Part shown: in pieces, positions 1-6,891 of the stretch
How the letters are laid out: each line of letters opens with the position of its first letter
Numbering within the stretch: position 1 is the first letter of the stretch
NCBI GenBank assembly: GCA_955652845.1
Contig: CATPBY010000216.1
Coordinates: forward strand, 1-8,396
Length of the DNA stretch: 8,396 bases
Direction of reading: 5' to 3'
DNA from: an uncultured Terriglobales bacterium
GTDB taxonomy: Bacteria; Acidobacteriota; Terriglobia; Terriglobales; Acidobacteriaceae
Translations under genes and position numbers: made by a program
Notes under the pieces: generated by a model
Database searches by the model: none
What the model saw: only the letters and a program-made list of their open reading frames with translations
What the model was told of the DNA's origin: nothing

Positions 1-942
1 GGCCACCAGAAAAAAGCGGGTACACCTACCATGGGTGGACTGCTGATTGCGATCTCGGTAGTGGTGCCGACGCTGTTGTGGGCCGATCTGAGCAACCGGT
101 TCGTGTGGATTGCTATTTTTGCTACTAGCGCGTTCGCGGCGATTGGCTTTGCCGATGACTATACCAAGGTCACCCACCGCCGAAATCTGGGGCTGACAGG
201 CAAGGCCAAGATGGGACTTCAGGTGGCCACCAGTATCCTGATCGCAGTCGCTCTCATCGCCATGCAGACGGCCGGTCTGTATTCCACCAAGCTGCTGGTG
301 CCATTTTTGAAACAATTCCGCCCCGACCTGGTCATCGAAAGTCTGGAACACAATCCCAGCCTCTGGCCGCTGGCGTTTCTGCCATTCATTGCATTTGTAG
401 TATTGGTGATTGTGGGTTCAAGCAATGCGGTAAATCTTACGGATGGTTTGGATGGGCTGGCCATCGGCTGCACAGTCATTGCTGCTGGCGCACTCGCCAT
501 ACTGACATACGTCAGCGGGCATGCGGCGTTTGCCTCATATCTCGACCTGCAGCGCATGCCTCAGGTAGGGGAGTTGACCATCTTTTGCGGCGCCATGATG
601 GGTTCGGCAATCGGCTTTCTGTGGTACAACGCGCACCCCGCCGAAGTTTTTATGGGGGACGTAGGTTCGCTGGCGCTGGGAGGCGCCATCGGGACGGTCG
701 CGGTAATGATCAAGCAGGAACTACTGCTGCCTTTTATCGGCGGGATATTCGTGGTCGAGGCGATTTCCGTGATCTTGCAGGTGGGCTCCTACAAGTTGCG
801 GAAGAAGCGCATTTTCAAGATGGCGCCGCTGCATCATCATTTCGAATTGCTGGGTTGGTCGGAATCGAAGATTATCGTGCGTTTCTGGATTGCTTCATTA
901 GTGTTTGCATTGTTCGCGCTGACTACGTTGAAATTGAGATAA
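1..942 (+). CDS. mraY: Phospho-N-acetylmuramoyl-pentapeptide-transferase MraY (5' partial)
   Basis: MraY is a polytopic inner-membrane enzyme that moves phospho-MurNAc-pentapeptide from UDP onto undecaprenyl phosphate, making lipid I. The frame is open from base 1, and the first codons already encode the family motif KKAGTPTMGG, so the ATG at 31 is internal and the true start lies upstream. About 313 residues are present; with a usual family length near 360, some 50 are missing. Visible hallmarks are the Asp pair in ADDYTK (bases 151-168), NAVNLTDGLDGLA (424-462) with catalytic and Mg-binding aspartates, GDVGSL (655-672), and the PLHHHFE loop near the C-terminus (826-846). Several hydrophobic membrane segments separate these loops. 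It ends in TAA, 127 bases before the preferred murD start. Nothing looks broken apart from the window edge. Confidence 0.97.
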   Translation, partial: GHQKKAGTPTMGGLLIAISVVVPTLLWADLSNRFVWIAIFATSAFAAIGFADDYTKVTHRRNLGLTGKAKMGLQVATSILIAVALIAMQTAGLYSTKLLVPFLKQFRPDLVIESLEHNPSLWPLAFLPFIAFVVLVIVGSSNAVNLTDGLDGLAIGCTVIAAGALAILTYVSGHAAFASYLDLQRMPQVGELTIFCGAMMGSAIGFLWYNAHPAEVFMGDVGSLALGGAIGTVAVMIKQELLLPFIGGIFVVEAISVILQVGSYKLRKKRIFKMAPLHHHFELLGWSESKIIVRFWIASLVFALFALTTLKLR

Positions 943-1069
943 CCTTTCACTGCAGAGATACCGAATCCCAGACAACGGTACTGCCGGCGGAATCGCAGCG
1001 TTGCCGTCGCTAGCGCCCGATGAACCAGTACTCTCTGTAGTTTTATGGGCCCCTGGTAACTTGAATTCT

Positions 1070-2443
1070 GTGGACCTTGCCAACAAACGCGTGCTCGTGG
1101 TCGGCTTGGGCAAATCAGGCGTGGCTTCAGCCTTGTTCCTGAAAACCAGGGGCGCATCAGTCACCGTCTCCGACGCGAAGCCTCAGGATCAGTTAGGCGA
1201 GGAAATTCCTTTTCTCCTCGATCACGGCGTCACTGTGGAAACCGGCGGACACGGGGACCGCACTTTTCGCGGACAGGACCTGATTGTGGTCAGTCCGGGT
1301 GTTCCCTTCAACGCGCCCCCGCTCACGCAAGTCCGCGCGCTGGGCGAGCCGGTGATTGGCGAGATTGAGCTGGCTGCGCAATTCCTGCGAGGGAATATCA
1401 TCGCCATTACCGGATCGAACGGAAAGACCACGACCACCACATTGGCGGGCGAGATCCTCGCTGCCGGAGGATATTCGAGTCTGGTCGGGGGAAACATAGG
1501 CACGCCGGCGATTTCTCTGGTTGACCGGTCTACGCCCGAGACTATGCTGGTGCTCGAAGTCTCCAGCTTTCAGTTGGAAACCATTCAGACATTTCGGCCC
1601 AGAATAGCTGTGGTCCTCAACATTACACCGGATCACCTGGATCGCCATGGCACATTTGCCGCTTACAGGGATGCCAAGGCGCGAATCTTCGAAAATCAGC
1701 AGACCGGCGATTTCGCGGTGTTGAATGCCGATGATCCCACGTGCGTGGAGCTTGCGGGACGGACCCGTTCTCAGGTCTTCTGGTTCAGCCGCCGCAAAGA
1801 AGTAAAGCAGGGGGCGTTCGCGCGCGACGGGCATATTCTGTTCCGCGACACGGAGGGCCAGCGCGAGATCATGCTGGTTTCTGAAATCCCGTTAAAGGGA
1901 GGGCACAATGTGGAAAATGTTCTGGCCGCAATTTGCGTTGGAACGCTGATGCGTTGCAAGCCGGAGCAGATTCGGCAGGCAGTCCGTAATTTCAAGGCCG
2001 TGGAGCATCGCCTGGAATTTGTTGCGACCATCGACGGAGTGGAGTACTACAACGACTCGAAGGCCACCAATGTGGACGCGACTATCAAAGCGCTGGAGTC
2101 CTTCCCGGCGAACATCCACCTTATTCTTGGGGGCAAAGACAAAGACAGCGATTATTCGCAATTGAACGATTTGCTGCGAGCGAGGGTGAAACGCCTTTAC
2201 ACGATCGGAGCGGCGGCGCCGAAGATCGAATCGCAGATCATTTCCCAGAAACATGGCGGACCAGAGATTGTGAACGCAGGCAGTCTGGAGAAAGCCATCA
2301 AATGCGCGGCGGAAATTGCCGAACCCGGAGACGTCGTCCTGCTTGCGCCGGCCTGTGCCAGCTTCGATCAATTCCGCAACTATGAGCATCGCGGGAAGGT
2401 TTTTAAGGAAGTCGTAAATCAGCTCGCGCGTCCAGCCAACTGA
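1070..2443 (+). CDS. murD: UDP-N-acetylmuramoyl-L-alanine--D-glutamate ligase MurD
   Basis: MurD is a cytoplasmic ATP-dependent ligase that adds D-glutamate to UDP-MurNAc-L-Ala. The chosen GTG start gives 457 residues opening with DLANKRVLVVGLGKSG, the usual MurD N-terminal Rossmann-like substrate domain. The central ATPase domain shows the P-loop GSNGKTTT (about residues 115-122), LEVSSFQLE (162-170), NITPDHLDRH (184-193) and HNVENVLAA (279-287). The C-terminal domain shows YYNDSKATN (326-334) and LLAPACASFDQF (424-435). All expected Mur ligase blocks are present and the length is normal. The frame is open further upstream, to TTG 1001 and TTG 1061, but the extra residues match nothing in the family. 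No good Shine-Dalgarno precedes any candidate start, so the start rests on family fit. It ends in TGA, 93 bases before ftsW. Confidence 0.97.
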   Translation: MDLANKRVLVVGLGKSGVASALFLKTRGASVTVSDAKPQDQLGEEIPFLLDHGVTVETGGHGDRTFRGQDLIVVSPGVPFNAPPLTQVRALGEPVIGEIELAAQFLRGNIIAITGSNGKTTTTTLAGEILAAGGYSSLVGGNIGTPAISLVDRSTPETMLVLEVSSFQLETIQTFRPRIAVVLNITPDHLDRHGTFAAYRDAKARIFENQQTGDFAVLNADDPTCVELAGRTRSQVFWFSRRKEVKQGAFARDGHILFRDTEGQREIMLVSEIPLKGGHNVENVLAAICVGTLMRCKPEQIRQAVRNFKAVEHRLEFVATIDGVEYYNDSKATNVDATIKALESFPANIHLILGGKDKDSDYSQLNDLLRARVKRLYTIGAAAPKIESQIISQKHGGPEIVNAGSLEKAIKCAAEIAEPGDVVLLAPACASFDQFRNYEHRGKVFKEVVNQLARPAN

Positions 2444-2536
2444 CTGCCGGGAATCAAGAGAGTCACCTCCAGAAATACATCCTGACCCAAAAATTTCCGT
2501 TTGCGGCGGTTCGTCATGATGAAATGAATTTCCTCC

Positions 2537-3628
2537 ATGGCGAAGCGTGTCAGTGTCGATCGCTGGTTGTTTACCGTCACCACCATTCTGGTATTTGTTG
2601 GACTGGTCATGGTATTCAGTGCCTCGGCCGTAATGGCGAAAGAGCGCTACGGTTCCGGGTATTATTTTCTGTTGCGGCAGCTTGGCTGGTCGGCTGGCGG
2701 AATTGCGGCAATGGTAGTCGCAATGAGAGTGGATTATCGCCGCTACCGGCATCCCGCCGTGGTGTTCTCCCTGCTTGGTTTCACCACACTCATGCTGATT
2801 TCTGTTTTTCTTCTTGACCGGGCCCACCATACCCATCGCTGGATTCACTGGAGCGGATTCTCTTTCCAGCCGTCCGAAATGGCCAAACCGGCGCTTATCC
2901 TTTTTCTGGCTTTTTTCCTGGAGAGCCGCACCAGGTCAATGAATGACTGGCGGAATACTCTCATTCCGGCAATCATTCCCACGCTGATTTTCGTAGGACT
3001 GATAGTTTTTCAACCTGATCTGGGCACCGCCATTGCCTGCGCGGCCATTACTTTCTGCATGCTTTTTGTTGCGGGATTGGACCTGCGTTATTTCGGATAT
3101 GCCATGGCGGCGGCAGTGCTTCCGCTCTATTTTCTGATTTTCCATGTCGCTTACCGGCGCGATCGCGTTATGGCATTTCTTAATCCCTATTCCGATCCAC
3201 AAGGCCGCGGCTTCCACATCATTCAATCGATGATTGCGGTGAGCACGGGCGGTATTACGGGGCTGGGCCTGATGGAAGGAAAGCAGAAGCTGTTCTACTT
3301 GCCCGAACCGCACACCGACTTCATATTTGCGGTGACTGCGGAAGAATTGGGCCTGGTGGGATCGCTAATCATCGTACTGTTATTTGCCACTTTCTTGTGG
3401 CGCGGTATCCGCACGGCTTTGCGGACACAAGATATGTTTGGCCGTTTTCTCGCAATCGGCATTACCAGTATGGAGGTGGTTCAGGCTTTCATCAATATCA
3501 GTGTGGTTCTCGGGCTGATGCCTACCAAGGGCATTCCGCTGCCCTTTGTCTCCTATGGCGGATCGTCTTTGTTCGTCACACTCGCTTGTGTCGGGATACT
3601 GCTGAATATCACCAAACAGGCGGAATAG
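2537..3628 (+). CDS. ftsW: Septal peptidoglycan glycosyltransferase FtsW (SEDS family)
   Basis: FtsW is the SEDS-family polymerase that, with its class B PBP partner (FtsI), makes septal glycan strands from lipid II in the inner membrane. The 363-residue protein is almost wholly hydrophobic, with about ten likely membrane spans. Diagnostic motifs are RWI...QPSE (about residues 101-114), FQPDLGTA (158-165), the extracellular-loop block KLFYLPEPHTDFIFA (251-265) whose Asp261 corresponds to the proposed catalytic aspartate of SEDS enzymes, EELGLVG (269-275), and GIPLPFVSYGGSS (332-344). Context between murD and murG, and the name-giving dcw position, favour FtsW over RodA. The ATG at 2537 is the first start after an in-frame TGA at 2525. 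No Shine-Dalgarno is visible: the bases just before the ATG read TTCCTCC, which is like the anti-SD rather than its complement. Confidence 0.95.
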   Translation: MAKRVSVDRWLFTVTTILVFVGLVMVFSASAVMAKERYGSGYYFLLRQLGWSAGGIAAMVVAMRVDYRRYRHPAVVFSLLGFTTLMLISVFLLDRAHHTHRWIHWSGFSFQPSEMAKPALILFLAFFLESRTRSMNDWRNTLIPAIIPTLIFVGLIVFQPDLGTAIACAAITFCMLFVAGLDLRYFGYAMAAAVLPLYFLIFHVAYRRDRVMAFLNPYSDPQGRGFHIIQSMIAVSTGGITGLGLMEGKQKLFYLPEPHTDFIFAVTAEELGLVGSLIIVLLFATFLWRGIRTALRTQDMFGRFLAIGITSMEVVQAFINISVVLGLMPTKGIPLPFVSYGGSSLFVTLACVGILLNITKQAE

Positions 3629-3681
3629 TCTGCTGCGCTTGAGTTACACCGGCCGTCCATCCTGTGGTTTATAGTCACTGC

Positions 3682-4758
3682 ATGCGGGCCATTCTGGCGG
3701 GGGGCGGGACTGGCGGACACATAATTCCGGCACTCGCCATCGCTCAGGAGCTGCAGAAACAGTATTCAGCCGAGGTGCTGTTCATCGGCACAGCTCGGGG
3801 CCTTGAGAATCGCCTGGTGCCCGCCGCGGGTTTTCCCCTGCGGCTGGTAAAAGTGGGCGCATTAAACCGGGTAGACCTGGCAACTCGGGTGAAAACCCTG
3901 TTGGATTTGCCGCTGGCAGTATGGGAATCGCGACGGCTTCTTTCTGAATTCTGCGCCAATGTGGTAATTGGGGTCGGTGGATACGCTTCCGGGCCTGCCA
4001 TGCTGGCCGCCATCCTGAGTCATATACCCACTCTAGCGTTTGAGCCTAATGTTGTGCCCGGTTTCGCCAACCGCGTCATCGCACCTTTTGTCTCTGCGGC
4101 GGCAGTGCATTTCGCCGAAAGCCAGCGCTACTTCCGTCATGCTGCGGTAACCGGGGTGCCCGTAAGGGAGGCATTTTTTCGAATCTCCGACAAGTCCGAA
4201 GAAGAAGAATGGAAACCAACCTTGCTGGTATTTGGTGGAAGTCAAGGAGCGCGCGCAATCAATCGGGTGATGATGGAGTCTGTAGAGGACCTTCGCGCCC
4301 GTATACCGGCGATCCGGATCATTCATCAAACCGGTGAACATGACTATAATGACGCACTGGCGGCCTACGCAGGCCTCATTGGGGCGGTAGAAGCGCATCG
4401 TTTTATTGATGACATGCCAGGATTCTTTGAGCGCGCGGACCTATTGCTCTGCCGATCCGGCGCGAGCACGGTGGCGGAGATTGCAGCGGCAGGCAAGCCC
4501 GCGATCTTCGTTCCTTTTTCGCGCGCCGCCGACGACCATCAGAAGCGCAATGCCGAAGCCCTGCAGCGGGCGGGTGCAGCCACCATGCTCGAGGAATCAA
4601 AGTTCAGTCGCGCAAGCCTTGTCGAAGCCGTTGCTTCGCTGATAGGTGATCGTCCTCGCCTGAAACGAATGAGCCAGGCCGCGCGCCAGCTTTCGCATCC
4701 CAATGCTGCAAGGGACATTGCAGCCATAGCGTCGACATTAACGGGACCAGGCAATTAG
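3682..4758 (+). CDS. murG: UDP-GlcNAc:lipid I N-acetylglucosaminyltransferase MurG
   Basis: MurG is a peripheral membrane GT-B glycosyltransferase (family GT28) that transfers GlcNAc from UDP-GlcNAc to lipid I on the cytoplasmic face, giving lipid II. The ATG at 3682 yields 358 residues beginning MRAILAGGGTGGH, which is how MurG proteins normally start; the in-frame GTG at 3664 would add only six unconserved residues. The first glycine-rich loop lies at residues 7-13 and GVGGYASGP at 97-105. The C-terminal UDP-GlcNAc domain shows GGSQGARAIN (185-194), RSGASTVAE (258-266) and DDHQKRNA (284-291). The segment usually written EQN reads EPN here (121-123), a mild family variant. The gene starts 53 bases after ftsW and has no visible Shine-Dalgarno. 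Length and domain order are normal. Confidence 0.96.
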   Translation: MRAILAGGGTGGHIIPALAIAQELQKQYSAEVLFIGTARGLENRLVPAAGFPLRLVKVGALNRVDLATRVKTLLDLPLAVWESRRLLSEFCANVVIGVGGYASGPAMLAAILSHIPTLAFEPNVVPGFANRVIAPFVSAAAVHFAESQRYFRHAAVTGVPVREAFFRISDKSEEEEWKPTLLVFGGSQGARAINRVMMESVEDLRARIPAIRIIHQTGEHDYNDALAAYAGLIGAVEAHRFIDDMPGFFERADLLLCRSGASTVAEIAAAGKPAIFVPFSRAADDHQKRNAEALQRAGAATMLEESKFSRASLVEAVASLIGDRPRLKRMSQAARQLSHPNAARDIAAIASTLTGPGN

Positions 4759-4761
4759 CCA

Positions 4762-4802
4762 CTTGCCCGCGGATCCTTCGGTTCGCTCCCGTCTGCGGGA
4801 AG
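4762..4802 (+). promoter_or_regulatory. Stem-loop in murG-murC spacer, next to murC ribosome binding region
   Basis: Bases 4766-4774 pair with 4791-4799 (nine pairs, two of them G-T wobbles), and after a bulged G at 4765 three more pairs join 4762-4764 to 4800-4802. The 16-base loop itself contains cTTCGg, a stable tetraloop sequence. No T-run follows, so it is not an intrinsic terminator. Its 3' arm reaches the purine-rich GGGAAGAAG just before the murC ATG at 4814, so it could tune murC translation or protect mRNA ends. The pairing is seen in the sequence; any function is inference. Confidence 0.35.
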
Positions 4803-4813
4803 AAGTTGATTAA

Positions 4814-6253
4814 ATGTTCGCCAAAATTCAACGCATTCACTTTGTCGGAATCGGCGGCATCGGCATGAGTGGTATCGCCGAGGTTCTGCTGAACCTTGGC
4901 TACAAGGTTTCCGGATCCGATGTCAAGACTTCAAATATCACGCAGCGTCTCGCGGACCTCGGCGCGACAATTTTTGAAGGGCATCGATTGGAAAATGTCA
5001 CTGGCGCGGAAGTAGTAGTCGTCAGCGCCGCAGTTCCTCCTGAGAATGCCGAAGTCGCCGAGGCTCGCAGGCTGCACATCCCCGTCATACAGCGTGCGGA
5101 AATGCTGGCTGAGTTAATGCGCTTGAAATACGGCATTGCAGTCGCTGGCATGCACGGTAAGACCACCACCACTTCCATGATCGCGGCGGTGTTGGCGGCT
5201 GGGGGACTTGATCCCACGGTCGTTGTCGGCGGGCGAGTGGATTCCATGGGCTCGAATGCGCGCCTGGGCAACTCCCAATATTTGGTAGCTGAGGCCGACG
5301 AGAGCGACCGTTCGTTCCTCAAACTGTCTCCCATTCTGGCGGTAATCACCAACATCGACCGCGAGCACATGGACTGCTACCGCAACATGAGAGATGTGAA
5401 GCGGGCGTTCCTCGATTTTATGGATCGCGTCCCATTCTATGGGATGCTGGTGGTCTGCAACGATGATCCGCAGCTTCGGCGCTTGCTTCCCCAAATTCGC
5501 CGCCGCACCGTAACCTACGGGACGAGGCGGGGATCAGACTTCCACATCAGGCCCGGTGAGCCGGTTCCTCACCCGGCTGACACCAGGCATATCAGCCGGT
5601 TCCATGTGCGCTATCAGGGCGAGGATTTCGGGGAATTCCGCCTGCATGTCCCAGGCTTACACAATGTCCTGAATGCTACCGCCGCAGTCGCGGTCGGAGT
5701 CGGCCTCGATATTCCGACTGAGCAGATTCGGACCGCCCTGGAGGACTTCCGCGGTGTTGACCGGCGTTTTCAGTTGCGAGGGAAAGCCGGCGGAATCACC
5801 GTGGTGGATGACTATGGGCATCATCCTACAGAGATTTGCGCCACGCTTTCGGCTGCGCGGGAATGCGGTTTCCGTAAAATAAACGTAATCTTCCAGCCCC
5901 ACCGCTACACCAGAACCCGCGACCTCATGGACGAATTTGCCAATGCGTTCCAAGGCGCGGACTCCTTGCTTGTTTTGGATGTTTATGCTGCGGGTGAGGA
6001 ACGGATCGAGGGCGTAACTGCGCAAGCCCTGGTAGAACGCATCCGCGAACACGGAAAATCAGATGTTCGATACGTCAGCTCGTTCGTCGAAGCCGCTGAA
6101 ACAGTCGTAACGTCAGCCTGCAACGGAGACATGATCTTGACCTTAGGAGCTGGCAGCGTTTCCCAGCTCTGCCCTATGATTCTGGAAAAGCTCCAGGAAG
6201 GAATAGCGGTTAGAGAGACTGCGACCACCTCACTTGCAGCAACTCCAAAGTAA
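4814..6253 (+). CDS. murC: UDP-N-acetylmuramate--L-alanine ligase MurC
   Basis: MurC is the cytoplasmic ATP-dependent ligase that adds L-alanine to UDP-MurNAc, the first amino acid of the peptide stem. The 479-residue product has a complete Mur ligase layout: N-terminal nucleotide-sugar domain with VGIGGIGMSGIAEVL (about residues 11-25), P-loop AGMHGKTTTT (111-120), EADESDRSF (160-168), TNIDREHMD (179-187), HNVLNATAAVAV (283-294), then C-terminal DDYGHHPTEI (332-341), FQPHRYTRTRD (360-370), LDVYAAGEERIEGV (388-401) and GAGSVSQL (446-453). MurC shares its fold with the upstream MurD. The last dozen residues are a Thr/Ala-rich, unconserved tail. The ATG at 4814 fits the family start, with a weak GAAG eight bases before it. 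It lies 55 bases after murG. In many bacteria murB follows; here it does not. Confidence 0.97.
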   Translation: MFAKIQRIHFVGIGGIGMSGIAEVLLNLGYKVSGSDVKTSNITQRLADLGATIFEGHRLENVTGAEVVVVSAAVPPENAEVAEARRLHIPVIQRAEMLAELMRLKYGIAVAGMHGKTTTTSMIAAVLAAGGLDPTVVVGGRVDSMGSNARLGNSQYLVAEADESDRSFLKLSPILAVITNIDREHMDCYRNMRDVKRAFLDFMDRVPFYGMLVVCNDDPQLRRLLPQIRRRTVTYGTRRGSDFHIRPGEPVPHPADTRHISRFHVRYQGEDFGEFRLHVPGLHNVLNATAAVAVGVGLDIPTEQIRTALEDFRGVDRRFQLRGKAGGITVVDDYGHHPTEICATLSAARECGFRKINVIFQPHRYTRTRDLMDEFANAFQGADSLLVLDVYAAGEERIEGVTAQALVERIREHGKSDVRYVSSFVEAAETVVTSACNGDMILTLGAGSVSQLCPMILEKLQEGIAVRETATTSLAATPK

Positions 6254-6317
6254 TTTTTCCAGCCTGAAATCCTGCGGGTAACGGATTCTCGCATGCCCCG
6301 TCTAAATCGGGGTGGGC

Positions 6318-6321
6318 GGAG
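6318..6321 (+). promoter_or_regulatory. Shine-Dalgarno GGAG deciding the start of the small gene at 6329
   Basis: GGAG, inside GGCGGAGA, ends seven bases before the ATG at 6329. It is the best-placed ribosome binding site in the window and favours 6329 over the in-frame ATG at 6293, which has none. Confidence 0.6.
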
Positions 6322-6328
6322 ATACGAT

Positions 6329-6745
6329 ATGGTTTCCGAAAGAGCGTGGTATCTGGTTGCCGTAGTGGTTCTGGCTCTGGGCATGAGTCACGGTTATTCA
6401 AATGGTTCTGAGGATTGGGCGAGGCATGTGGTTGGGCGCTCAGTCGCGACAGTGGACTGGCTATCCGGAAAAGCGATGCGGCTCGCAGGCCTTCGCGACG
6501 CCGCCTTAGTCCGAACAGAATCAAGGGTGGCGCGGACGGAACAGGCCAGGGCACGGATTGAAACTCATTTGGCCTGTATTCAAAGTTCCCTGGCGCGGCG
6601 CCAGGCGGAACAGGTGCGCCGGCAAGTTGAAAAAGCCCGCCAGGTCGCGAATGAGTTGCACGGTGCCACAGCAATGAGCCTGGAGCCGGAGATCCTGATG
6701 GAAGCGCCGGATGCTCCCGCAACATCGAGCGAGGACACAATCTAA
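6329..6745 (+). CDS. Unrecognised small membrane-anchored coiled-coil protein between murC and ftsQ
   Basis: I do not recognise this family. The 138-residue product has a short N-terminus (MVSERAW), one hydrophobic stretch at about residues 8-19 that could be a signal anchor or a signal peptide, a polar and partly aromatic linker (20-56), then a helical Arg/Ala/Gln/Glu-rich region (57-112). Hydrophobic residues there follow heptad-like spacing: I77-L81-I84-L88, then A89-A93-V96-V100-A103-V107-L110 after a one-residue phase shift. The C-terminus (117-138) is acidic and probably disordered. It sits 75 bases after murC and 146 before ftsQ, where murB and ddl often lie; nothing in it resembles either. 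The layout of short N-terminus, single span and coiled coil recalls FtsL/FtsB, but the linker is longer than in those proteins and the coil is unusually Arg-rich, so this is analogy only. A longer form from ATG 6293 is possible but lacks a ribosome binding site. Confidence 0.75.
   Translation: MVSERAWYLVAVVVLALGMSHGYSNGSEDWARHVVGRSVATVDWLSGKAMRLAGLRDAALVRTESRVARTEQARARIETHLACIQSSLARRQAEQVRRQVEKARQVANELHGATAMSLEPEILMEAPDAPATSSEDTI
6589..6605. repeat. Near-perfect GC-rich palindrome inside the small coiled-coil gene
   Basis: CCTGGCGC and GCGCCAGG form eight-base arms around a single central G. As RNA it would make a seven-pair stem with a CGG loop. It lies within codons of the helical region. 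A further seven-base inverted repeat (6541-6547 with 6571-6577) lies just upstream. Both may simply reflect Ala/Arg/Gln codon composition. Confidence 0.4.
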
Positions 6746-6822
6746 GCCGAGCTTAAGGCGTAGCATGCCCGCTGAGCCAAGGGCCAGTGCCGGGGCTGTG
6801 CAAAACGAACCAAATTTTCTCT

Positions 6823-6850
6823 ATCTCAACCTGCAAAAAGCAGTTATAGT
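6823..6850 (+). promoter_or_regulatory. Possible weak promoter in the AT-rich spacer before ftsQ
   Basis: The 146-base gap between the small gene and ftsQ contains an AT-rich island (about 6801-6857) in otherwise GC-rich DNA. TATAGT at 6845-6850 matches five of six bases of the sigma-70 -10 element; the best -35 candidate is ATCTCA at 6823-6828, only three of six, with a 16-base spacer. A separate promoter for ftsQ-ftsA is known in other bacteria such as E. coli, so the location is sensible, but the match is weak. Confidence 0.25.
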
Positions 6851-6891
6851 TATTTTCGCTCAGCGATTTCCACGACAACTGACCTGGGTTG

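Noticed and set aside
1892..2848. Open frame of 318 codons on the minus strand
   Set aside because: It lies opposite the conserved 3' part of murD, the murD-ftsW gap and the start of ftsW. Its translation is Cys/His/Arg-rich and matches no family I know.
6248..6260. Intrinsic terminator after murC, suggested by the T-run following the TAA stop
   Set aside because: No GC-rich stem precedes the T-run, and the next gene follows within 75 bases on the same strand.
6293..6328. Longer start for the small gene at ATG 6293
   Set aside because: There is no ribosome binding site, it falls in a hairpin, and it would put a charged, Gly/Arg-rich extension before the hydrophobic segment. ATG 6329 has GGAG at ideal spacing.
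6210..6740. Minus-strand open frame of 176 codons opposite the small unknown gene
   Set aside because: It is Pro/Arg/Ser-rich, as expected of an antisense frame in GC-rich DNA, and overlaps the murC 3' end. The + strand gene has a good Shine-Dalgarno and a membrane segment, so it is preferred.
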